Positions 40,244 to 46,776 of a stretch of 46,776 nucleotides of DNA are shown in pieces. The notes beneath the pieces are model-generated. The model saw nothing but the letters and a program-made list of their open reading frames with translations, was not told the DNA's origin and searched no databases. The stretch is from Pseudomonadota bacterium (GTDB lineage: Bacteria; Pseudomonadota; Gammaproteobacteria; Burkholderiales; Chitinibacteraceae). Position 1 is the first letter of the stretch; each line of letters starts with the position of its first letter. The translations under genes were made by a program, and so were the position numbers. Location: NCBI GenBank assembly GCA_026399755.1, contig JAPLQI010000079.1, positions 1-46,776 on the forward strand, written 5' to 3'.

Positions 40244-40301
40244 CGCTGTCGGGCTTAATTATCCAAGCGAGAAATCGCATGATTAACATGAAGCCTGACA
40301 G
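40244..40301. repeat. Short relic related to the 168-bp MITE
   Basis: Imperfect inverted repeat CTGTCGGGCTT (40246-40256) and AAGCCTGACAG (40291-40301), with internal GCGAGAAATCGCATGATT, close to the MITE segment at about 33577-33594. It appears to be a deleted or diverged copy. Confidence 0.65.
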
Positions 40302-40369
40302 TTTGTTCATCATTCGCAAGCCACAAGTCTGATCTTGATAGACTATAATTGCCGCGCCACTTCACAAAA

Positions 40370-42187
40370 ATGAATATCATGCGAACGCTCAGTAATCCCA
40401 CCGATATTGCTCGTGAAACACTTAAGCAACTAACGATGCGTCGCGTCCCTCCGACGCCGGATCATTACGAGTCGATTTATCATGAGATTGCGGGCACGCC
40501 AGATATTGACAAGCTACACCCCGCCATTAAAGAATTATTAGCTGCCATGGGGGCTTTCCCTCGGCAAACCCCAGAATTACAACGCAATATCGAGCAATTA
40601 CATAAACAAGCGGGCCAAGCCAGTTGGGCCAGCATGCCCGCGCTGATTATTCGCAGTATTGAAAGCCAAGGCGGGCAAACCGAATTAAGCCGAAGCTGGG
40701 CCGATGTCATTCGTGATCTTATTAGGCAATGGGAATTACGTAACCCCGTTTACACCCCCAGCCGAAAGCAAGAATCCCTAGAAAAAGTGCTGATTAATTT
40801 CGGCAGTGATGCCAGTAATTTAAATGAAAAACTATCCTCTCTAATCAAAGCGTGGGCGGGAGCCAGCATTGAAACAGGCGAGAGCCCAGAGGCGCTTGCT
40901 GACCATAATTTCGATTCATCTGGTGCTCTTATAAGTAGTAGCGCCGCATCTAGTGAGGAAAGCGACTGGCGCGAATGGCGAGATGCTCTCACGCTGGCAT
41001 TAACCGTGGGTATTCAAGCTAGGCTCACCCACAATGTGGATTTGCAAGAAGAAGCCAGCAATCTTGCTGGGGAAGTCGCCACTGTCAGCAATAATGCGGG
41101 TACTCAAAAGCTTATGCCTAGGCTGCGTAAGTTTTGGCTGCGTCTTGAATTACAAAACGATCAGGAAGTACGGCTTTGCGACGGCTTAATGGGCTTATTG
41201 CGCCTACTCACCGACAATATGGCAGAAGTTGTAATTGAAGATGAATGGGTACGTGGACAGGTCGCAGTAGTACAAGCAATTATGGCCCAGCCCTTAGATA
41301 TGCGCGTTATTTACGATGCCGAAGCAGGCCTAAAAGAGGTTTTATTTAAGCAAGGGCAAATCAAACACAACCTTGTAGAAACACAAACCGTCCTTAAAAA
41401 TATGATTGCCACTTTTATTGATCGTTTAAGTGTGATGTCTGATAGCACCGATCAATACCACAGTAAGATCAGTGAGTACACCGATCAAATTCAGCAAGCC
41501 AATAATCTAAGCAGTATTAAAGATGTTTTAGAATCCCTCTTAGGCGACACTCGCAGCATGCAGCTCGATGTTCGCCGTTCTAGGGACGATCTACTCGAAG
41601 CGCGTGCGCAAGCGGACAATGCACAACAGCGCATTATCGAGTTAGAGCAAGAATTAACGCACGTTAGCCAAAAAGTGAGAACCGACCAGCTCACTGGCGC
41701 ACTAAATCGACGCGGGCTTGAAGAAATTTTTGATGTTGAGCTAGCAAGGGCGCTACGCAGCGAAAGCCCCTTAACTATTGGCTTACTGGATATCGATAAC
41801 TTCAAAAAATTAAATGACAGTCAAGGCCATGCTGCTGGCGATGCAGCACTTGTTCATTTAGTGGCGGTGGTAAAGGATTTACTGCGCCCTAGCGACTCGG
41901 TGTCGCGTTATGGTGGCGAAGAATTTGTACTGGTTTTACCAGAAACAGGTATTGATGAGGCCGTGAGTGTGATACAGCGCTTACAGCGTGAATTAACTAA
42001 ACGCTTCTTTTTAAATAATAACGAAAAATTATTGATTACATTCAGCGCGGGAGTTGCGCTGGTACTGCCAGGAGAAGTGCGAGATCAAGTGATCGAGCGT
42101 GCAGATCAAGCCATGTATCAAGCCAAAAAACTAGGTAAAAATCGCGTAGAAATTGCCGAAACACCTAGCGGTGTAGCCTTAAGATAG
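40370..42187 (+). CDS. Diguanylate cyclase (GGDEF domain)
   Basis: 605 residues from ATG 40370. A TATAAT at 40344-40349 suggests transcription begins near 40356, which rules out the in-frame ATG at 40349; ATG 40379 is an alternative. The first about 440 residues are helical and soluble, with a coiled coil (about 395-435) ahead of the catalytic domain. The GGDEF domain (about 440-600) has an intact active site SRYGGEEF and an upstream inhibitory I-site RPSD, plus TDQLTGALNRRG at its start. It makes cyclic di-GMP, with product inhibition. No membrane helix or known sensor domain is visible; the N-terminus resembles long soluble cyclases in which it senses an unknown signal. Confidence 0.9.
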   Translation: MNIMRTLSNPTDIARETLKQLTMRRVPPTPDHYESIYHEIAGTPDIDKLHPAIKELLAAMGAFPRQTPELQRNIEQLHKQAGQASWASMPALIIRSIESQGGQTELSRSWADVIRDLIRQWELRNPVYTPSRKQESLEKVLINFGSDASNLNEKLSSLIKAWAGASIETGESPEALADHNFDSSGALISSSAASSEESDWREWRDALTLALTVGIQARLTHNVDLQEEASNLAGEVATVSNNAGTQKLMPRLRKFWLRLELQNDQEVRLCDGLMGLLRLLTDNMAEVVIEDEWVRGQVAVVQAIMAQPLDMRVIYDAEAGLKEVLFKQGQIKHNLVETQTVLKNMIATFIDRLSVMSDSTDQYHSKISEYTDQIQQANNLSSIKDVLESLLGDTRSMQLDVRRSRDDLLEARAQADNAQQRIIELEQELTHVSQKVRTDQLTGALNRRGLEEIFDVELARALRSESPLTIGLLDIDNFKKLNDSQGHAAGDAALVHLVAVVKDLLRPSDSVSRYGGEEFVLVLPETGIDEAVSVIQRLQRELTKRFFLNNNEKLLITFSAGVALVLPGEVRDQVIERADQAMYQAKKLGKNRVEIAETPSGVALR

Positions 42188-42194
42188 ACTCTAA

Positions 42195-42237
42195 AAATAA
42201 AAACGCCGTTGCAAATATTGCAACGGCGTTTTTATTT
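42195..42237. terminator. Bidirectional terminator, 20-bp perfect stem
   Basis: Arms 42195-42214 and 42218-42237 around a 3-base loop (core GCCGTTGCAA/TTGCAACGGC), A-rich before and T-rich after. It lies between the convergent cyclase and rfaE1 genes. Confidence 0.92.
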
Positions 42238-42257
42238 TCTAAAGTAGTGCATCAACT

Positions 42258-43205
42258 CTAAGCAAATAACTCATCAGGATGCACCACCGCTGTACCTAAT
42301 TTTGCAACCACCACACCTGCCGCACGATTCGACCAATCCATCGCTTCGGGCATCTCTAGGCCAGCAGCCAGCATCAGGCCTAAGGTAGCAATCACGGTAT
42401 CTCCTGCGCCAGACACATCAAAAACTTCATGCGCATGGGTTGGCTTATGCACTACACCTTGTTTACGAAATAGCGTCATTCCTTCTTCGCTACGTGTAAC
42501 CAGCAGGGCGTCCAAATCTAAAGACGCACGCAAGGTTTCAGCTTTTTCTGCCAACTCCCCATCGTTCGTCCACCTCCCAGCAACTTGCTTAAACTCGCTG
42601 CGATTAGGCGTTAGCAAGGTCGCCCCACGATAGCGCTCATACTCATCACCCTTAGGGTCGACCAAGACAATTTTGCCAGCGCTACGCGCAATTTCAATCA
42701 TCATTTGCACATGCCGCAAGCCACCCTTGCCATAATCAGAAAGAATCACGACATTCACTTCGGGTAGCAAAGCTTTGAAATCATCCAGCTTAGCGGCTAA
42801 AACCTCATGACTAGGCTCGCTTTCAAAATCGATGCGAAGCAACTGCTGCTGCCTTGCCAAAACACGTAGTTTTACGGTGGTATCAATATTTGAATCGCGG
42901 TGAAAATAGGTACTGACTCGATCGACTGCTAATAAGCTTTCTAAACTACGCCCTGCCTCATCATCCCCAATCACGGCGAGCAGATGCACTTGCCCGCCCA
43001 GGGCGGCAATATTGCGTGCCACATTGGCAGCACCGCCTGCCCGCTCTTCTGTGCGGCGAATTCGAGCCACGGGCACAGGCGCTTCAGGGGAAATACGCTC
43101 TACATCGCCAAACCAATAACGATCCAGCATCACATCGCCGACTACCATCACACGCGCATTGGCAACGGCGCCTTGTAACATTTTTTTACCTTCGGGAGAG
43201 AGCAT
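42258..43205 (-). CDS. rfaE1: D-glycero-beta-D-manno-heptose-7-phosphate kinase
   Basis: 315 residues, PfkB/ribokinase fold: VMVVGDVMLDRYWFGDV near residue 18, ERAGGAANVARNIAALG near 55, and the catalytic anion-hole motif DVSGAGDTVIATLG near 265. It phosphorylates heptose-7-phosphate at O-1 in ADP-heptose synthesis for the LPS inner core. The cytidylyl/adenylyltransferase domain found in fused HldE is absent, so this is the split RfaE1 form and a separate RfaE2 is expected elsewhere. Start 43205 has GGGGTAAG and follows the pyrF stop by three bases, so the two are in one operon with lapAB, a LPS-biogenesis group. Confidence 0.93.
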   Translation of the reverse strand: MLSPEGKKMLQGAVANARVMVVGDVMLDRYWFGDVERISPEAPVPVARIRRTEERAGGAANVARNIAALGGQVHLLAVIGDDEAGRSLESLLAVDRVSTYFHRDSNIDTTVKLRVLARQQQLLRIDFESEPSHEVLAAKLDDFKALLPEVNVVILSDYGKGGLRHVQMMIEIARSAGKIVLVDPKGDEYERYRGATLLTPNRSEFKQVAGRWTNDGELAEKAETLRASLDLDALLVTRSEEGMTLFRKQGVVHKPTHAHEVFDVSGAGDTVIATLGLMLAAGLEMPEAMDWSNRAAGVVVAKLGTAVVHPDELFA

Positions 43206-43208
43206 CGC

Positions 43209-43904
43209 TTACCCCGCCAAGCTGGCGTTAATTTCGGCCAACGTTGCGGCAGGATCTTCACTCTGAGTAATGGGGCGACCAATCACAAGGTAATCTGAAC
43301 CAGCCTCAATGGCGGCTTGCGGCGTCATAATACGAGACTGATCATTCGCAGCGGCATTGGCAGGGCGAATTCCCGGGGTAATCAGTTTAAATTGAGCATC
43401 ACTTAAAGCGCGAACTACGCCCGCTTCGTGTGCAGAGCACACAACCCCATCCAAACCACAGCTATACGTTAATCGAGCCAGCATTTCGACCTGAGCAGCA
43501 GGCTCTGGCAAATAAAGCTCCGCCAAATCGGCCGCATCCATACTGGTTAAAACCGTTACTGCAATCAGCAAGGGGCGCTGCGGCAAAGCCTCCAGCGCGT
43601 CTCGGGTGGTTTCCATCATGCGGCGTCCACCGCTAGCGTGCACATTCACCATCCAAACACCCAGCTCAGCCGCTGCTTTACATGCTTGCGCTACGGTATT
43701 TGGAATGTCATGAAATTTAAGGTCTAAGAAAATATCAAAGCCACGCGCAACTAGCTGCTCAATCAAGGGAGGGCCACAGCGAGTGAACAGCTCCTTACCC
43801 ACTTTTAAACGGCAAAGCGCTGGGTTAACGCGATCAGCAAACGCCAATGCTTCAGCAGCACTTGCATAATCAAGGGCAACAATCACTTTGGATGAAGAAG
43901 ACAT
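43209..43904 (-). CDS. pyrF: Orotidine 5'-phosphate decarboxylase
   Basis: 231 residues. The catalytic Lys/Asp network is in [18 protein letters not shown] (D-x-K-x-x-D), near residue 60. The N-terminal [16 protein letters not shown] and C-terminal LITPGIRP and [11 protein letters not shown] phosphate-binding loops are intact. It makes UMP in the last step of de novo pyrimidine synthesis. It sits between lapB (53-base gap) and rfaE1, as in many proteobacteria where pyrF follows lapB. Confidence 0.96.
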   Translation of the reverse strand: MSSSSKVIVALDYASAAEALAFADRVNPALCRLKVGKELFTRCGPPLIEQLVARGFDIFLDLKFHDIPNTVAQACKAAAELGVWMVNVHASGGRRMMETTRDALEALPQRPLLIAVTVLTSMDAADLAELYLPEPAAQVEMLARLTYSCGLDGVVCSAHEAGVVRALSDAQFKLITPGIRPANAAANDQSRIMTPQAAIEAGSDYLVIGRPITQSEDPAATLAEINASLAG

Positions 43905-43957
43905 ACAAGATCCTGTATTTATAACTATTTAAATAACTTTGATTTCTAAAATATCGA

Positions 43958-45127
43958 TTAGCTGGTTTTTTGTGCACCGCGAACAGGCGGGAAAGTTTCC
44001 CACTCGGTGCACGCTGGGCAATGCCAGAAATATTGCTTTGCCTTAAAGCCACAGTGCGTGCAGCGATACATGGTTTGCTCGCGTGTTGCATCGTGAATCA
44101 GCTTAACAATGAGCTCTAGTTCTACTTTTTGATCATCAGGGGCGATCAAAAGATGCGCTTCCAGTACTTTACGTAAACTTGGCATCGTTGGATGTGCTTT
44201 AAGCCGTTCGCGCACAAATTCATGCGTTGCAACCAAACCTTGTTCTGTCAGGAGTCGCTCATAGGCTAGGTCCAACACGTCCAACTCAGGGTATTGACGT
44301 AATAAGCCCAACAATAGCGTCGTACCCTCTGCGCCACGCCCTTGAGTGTCATAAGCCGCAAGCAAAGCCCTTGCTTCTAAAGCAATATACAAAGGCTCTT
44401 GCGATTCAATTCTTAGCCACGCCTCAATTGCGGCATCGACATTGCCCGATGCAATTTCCAATTCGGCAAGAATCATATTGGCTCGAGCGCATTTACGGTG
44501 TTCTGCAATGGCTTTTTGCAAATAGATTCGGGCAGCAGCAGGTTCAGATCGCAAAGCACCTTGCGAGGCTAACTCACAATAAAACTGTGCAATTTCATGC
44601 TGATAGGTGTGGCGTTCATCGCGCAATTGCTGAGCTGTTTCAATCGCCTTGGCCCACGCTTTTTCTTGCTGATAAACGCCAAGCAATTCAACTCGCGCTT
44701 GGCGGGCGTAATCGGTATCGGCCAATTCGGTAAGCAAACTTTCTGCCCGATCAAATAGCCCTGCCTGCATAAAATCCAAGGCCAATTCAAATTGTGCAGT
44801 TTGCTTTTGAGCTACCGTTAATTCACGACGCACCAGCAATTTTTGATGCATACGTATGGCGCGTTCTAATTCTCCTCGACGGCGAAATAAATGCCCTAAG
44901 GTAAATTGCAGCTCAATCGTTTCTGCATGATGGCGTGCAATATCCACATACACATCAACAGCACGATTGGTTTCACCATTTAATAAATAATTAAGCCCTT
45001 TGAAATACGCAACAGGCAAAGAGCGTGTTTCAGATAGGACATGTTTAATATCTACACGCGCAGCTAACCAGCCCAAGGCAAAGAAAGCGGGCAGCGCAAT
45101 TAACCACCAATATTCAATTTCAAGCAT
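43958..45127 (-). CDS. lapB: Lipopolysaccharide assembly protein B
   Basis: 389 residues: one N-terminal membrane helix (WWLIALPAFFALGWLAARVD), a long series of TPR repeats (about 40-340) and a C-terminal rubredoxin-type zinc/iron ribbon with two CxxC pairs (YRCTHCGF and WHCPACTEWE). LapB controls LPS synthesis by directing FtsH to degrade LpxC. The length and all three regions match E. coli YciM/LapB. It is co-transcribed with lapA eight bases upstream and lies before pyrF. Confidence 0.95.
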   Translation of the reverse strand: MLEIEYWWLIALPAFFALGWLAARVDIKHVLSETRSLPVAYFKGLNYLLNGETNRAVDVYVDIARHHAETIELQFTLGHLFRRRGELERAIRMHQKLLVRRELTVAQKQTAQFELALDFMQAGLFDRAESLLTELADTDYARQARVELLGVYQQEKAWAKAIETAQQLRDERHTYQHEIAQFYCELASQGALRSEPAAARIYLQKAIAEHRKCARANMILAELEIASGNVDAAIEAWLRIESQEPLYIALEARALLAAYDTQGRGAEGTTLLLGLLRQYPELDVLDLAYERLLTEQGLVATHEFVRERLKAHPTMPSLRKVLEAHLLIAPDDQKVELELIVKLIHDATREQTMYRCTHCGFKAKQYFWHCPACTEWETFPPVRGAQKTS

Positions 45128-45135
45128 AAAAGGAT

Positions 45136-45438
45136 TTACAACGCGTCCCGTGGTTGTTCAACATAAAGATCGGAAGGCAAATCGGCAACGGTTTGCTTAG
45201 CGCGCAATTCTTTTTTTAAGCTAACGACTTCACGGCGCAAGCGAATGATCTTAGAAAACGCAGCCAATAAACCAAACACCACCCCAACCACAAAGAAAAC
45301 CAATAGCAACAAGGCCAGTGGCGCTTGCCAAAAATAGCCCAAAAAGAATTTAAGTACCACAGGATCTGCATTATGCATGGCAAAGCCAAACAGAATAACA
45401 AAGAGTAGGAATTTGATAAGCCAGAACAAATAGCGCAT
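45136..45438 (-). CDS. lapA: LapA domain membrane protein
   Basis: 100 residues from ATG 45438; the frame to 45471 adds eleven residues upstream of a better Met. Two membrane helices (LFWLIKFLLFVILFGFAM and LALLLLVFFVVGVVFGLLAA) flank a short PVVLKFFLGYFW loop, followed by a coiled coil (RREVVSLKKELRA). This is the LapA (YciS) family, a partner of LapB in LPS quality control. The ihfB terminator lies upstream, so lapA may start a new transcript. Confidence 0.88.
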   Translation of the reverse strand: MRYLFWLIKFLLFVILFGFAMHNADPVVLKFFLGYFWQAPLALLLLVFFVVGVVFGLLAAFSKIIRLRREVVSLKKELRAKQTVADLPSDLYVEQPRDAL

Positions 45439-45552
45439 TGATCTAAACCATAGAAATAAGCTAGCGCTCATTGTAACCGATTCAGCAGAATCTAAACGAT
45501 TAGCGTCGCACGGTATAAGTAAGGATTGAGAATTCGATGTTTTTATGCAAAA

Positions 45553-45578
45553 AAGGCGACACCCTGAGGTGTCGCCTT
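45553..45578 (-). terminator. Terminator after ihfB
   Basis: Stem AAGGCGACACC/GGTGTCGCCTT with loop CTGA, then T6 on the minus strand. It is 11 bases after the ihfB stop. Confidence 0.9.
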
Positions 45579-45589
45579 GAAGCAGAACA

Positions 45590-45874
45590 TTAAATCAGGG
45601 CATCAACCCTTTCTCTTAGTTCTTTACCCGCTTTAAAGTGAGGCACAAATTTTTCCGGAACCGATACTTTCGTACCTGATTTCGGATTGCGCCCTACTCG
45701 TGGCGGGCGGTAATTCAGATCAAAACTGCCAAAGCCACGAATCTCGATGCGTTGGCCTTGAGACAAGCTCTTGGACATTGCATCTAAGATGGTTTTCACA
45801 GCCAGCTCTGCATCTTTCGCAACCAGCTGCGGATAACGCTGGGCGAGCTTTGCAATAAGCTCGGACTTGGTCAT
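45590..45874 (-). CDS. ihfB: Integration host factor subunit beta
   Basis: 94 residues from ATG 45874, chosen because AAGGTGG directly precedes it; the frame to 45889 starts inside that site. Sequence begins [17 protein letters not shown]. The DNA-bending arm contains [20 protein letters not shown] and [14 protein letters not shown] with the intercalating Pro. With IHF-alpha it bends DNA at promoters, origins and recombination sites. Sixteen bases after rpsA, the classic rpsA-ihfB order. Confidence 0.97.
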   Translation of the reverse strand: MTKSELIAKLAQRYPQLVAKDAELAVKTILDAMSKSLSQGQRIEIRGFGSFDLNYRPPRVGRNPKSGTKVSVPEKFVPHFKAGKELRERVDALI

Positions 45875-45890
45875 CCCACCTTGATCCATA

Positions 45891-46775
45891 TTACTCAGCG
45901 CCAGACATCTTAGCTTTCAGCAATGCGCCAAGGCTAGTTGTACCAGCAGTACCGGTGCTTTCTGAAGACAGCTTGCTCATTACATCTGTTTCATCAGCGG
46001 AATCTTTCGCTTTGATCGACAGATTGATCGAACGGTTCTTACGATCAACGTTGATGATCATGGCTTCAACTTCGTCGCCTTCTTTCAACACAGTACGGAT
46101 GTCTTCAACGCGATCGCGTGAAACTTCTGTAGAGCGCAGGTAACCTTCGATTTCTTCAGAAAGAGCAATGATCGCGCCCTTAGCATCCAAAGATTTCACA
46201 GTACCCTTAACAAGGGAACCTTTGTCGAAAGTAGAAACGTAGTTGTTGAAAGGATCACCTTCCATTTGCTTGATGCCAAGGCTGATGCGTTCTTTTTCAG
46301 TGTCGATAGACAGAACCATCGCTTCAACTTCATCGCCTTTCTTGTAGTTGCGAACAGCTTCTTCGCCAGCCACGTTCCAAGAAAGATCAGATAAGTGAAC
46401 CAGACCGTCGATACCGCCAGCCAGACCAACGAACACACCAAAGTCAGTAATAGACTTGATAGCGCCCTTGATCTTGTCACCCTTCTTGAAGTTTTCAGCA
46501 AAATCATCCCATGGATTAGCCATGCACTGTTTCATACCCAGTGAGATACGACGTTTTTCTTCGTCGATATCCAGAATCATTACTTCTACTTCATCGCCAA
46601 GCTGAACAACCTTGGATGGATGAACGTTTTTGTTAGTCCAATCCATTTCTGAAACGTGAACCAGACCTTCGATGCCTTGTTCGATTTCAACGAATGCGCC
46701 GTAGTCTGTAAGGTTAGTAACCTTACCGAACATACGTGTACCCGATGGGTAACGACGTGACAAACCAACCCAAGG
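45891..46775 (-). CDS. rpsA: 30S ribosomal protein S1, C-terminal part (5' end outside window)
   Basis: Last 294 codons of S1; the frame is open to the right edge and begins [19 protein letters not shown], so the start lies beyond. Three complete S1 (OB-fold) RNA-binding domains and part of the end region are visible, with repeated [20 protein letters not shown]- and [20 protein letters not shown]-type signatures. The C-terminus is a short Ser/Thr/Gly-rich tail. S1 binds mRNA leaders and promotes initiation. It ends 17 bases before the ihfB start. Confidence 0.97.
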   Translation of the reverse strand, partial: PWVGLSRRYPSGTRMFGKVTNLTDYGAFVEIEQGIEGLVHVSEMDWTNKNVHPSKVVQLGDEVEVMILDIDEEKRRISLGMKQCMANPWDDFAENFKKGDKIKGAIKSITDFGVFVGLAGGIDGLVHLSDLSWNVAGEEAVRNYKKGDEVEAMVLSIDTEKERISLGIKQMEGDPFNNYVSTFDKGSLVKGTVKSLDAKGAIIALSEEIEGYLRSTEVSRDRVEDIRTVLKEGDEVEAMIINVDRKNRSINLSIKAKDSADETDVMSKLSSESTGTAGTTSLGALLKAKMSGAE

Positions 46776-46776
46776 A

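Overview
The window looks like a chromosomal segment of a betaproteobacterium, most likely Neisseriales (Chromobacteriaceae or Chitinibacteraceae, for example an Iodobacter- or Deefgea-like organism). The evidence is the gene order rpsA-ihfB-lapA-lapB-pyrF-rfaE1, PHB-granule genes (phasin, PhaM-like), a DUF2863 protein, AcnB, MaeB and AdhE. The taxonomic call is inference; no rRNA is present.

Layout. (1) 1-5978: right part of a filamentous phage (inovirus) prophage. It carries Rep (cut by the window edge), ssDNA-binding protein, small proteins, major coat protein, terminator, pIII-like adsorption protein, DUF2523 (pVI-like), Zot (pI-like), a tiny lipoprotein, a DUF4124 protein with a perfect 69-bp internal duplication, and an opposing HTH regulator. 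It ends at a dif-like XerCD site read on the minus strand (5951-5978). (2) 6207-11640: phytase-like esterase, MgtC-family membrane protein and adhE with a perfect FNR box. (3) 11664-20732: a compact 9.04-kb element bounded by a good dif site (11664-11691) and a hybrid dif site with an intact XerD arm and degenerate XerC arm (20705-20732). Inside are a DUF3693-like repressor facing an operon with a P2-gpA-type HUH replication protein, three uncharacterised proteins of capsid-gene size, a repeat-rich spike or fibre, a GH24 endolysin, a holin-like protein and small membrane or basic proteins. No terminase, portal, tail, Zot, packaging ATPase or microvirus capsid gene is recognisable. This is the best candidate for an undescribed system: a small, probably tailless, Xer-integrated phage. 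(4) 20733-46775: ordinary chromosome. It holds a YcaQ-type glycosylase, AT-hook protein, phasin with paired operators, YjfB-like protein, dnaE, maeB, phaM-mltA, an outer-membrane barrel, a Rieske oxygenase, a 168-bp MITE, acnB, rhlE, a GNAT enzyme, DUF2863, a diguanylate cyclase, then rfaE1, pyrF, lapB, lapA, ihfB and rpsA (cut by the right edge).

How the parts relate. Neither prophage shows an integrase, and both abut dif-like sites, so both probably use host XerC/XerD. Both carry the same phage-side XerD arm (TTATGTCAAG), whereas the chromosomal side of the second element has TTATGTAAAG. In the 9-kb element the repressor gene runs into the attachment core. In a circular form its frame would continue past the integrated-state stop codon, so integration would change the repressor C-terminus. 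The two full dif-like sites face each other in inverted orientation around the adhE segment, which suggests an inversion or a secondary site. Positions and motifs were read from the sequence; family names rest on motif recognition without database searches.
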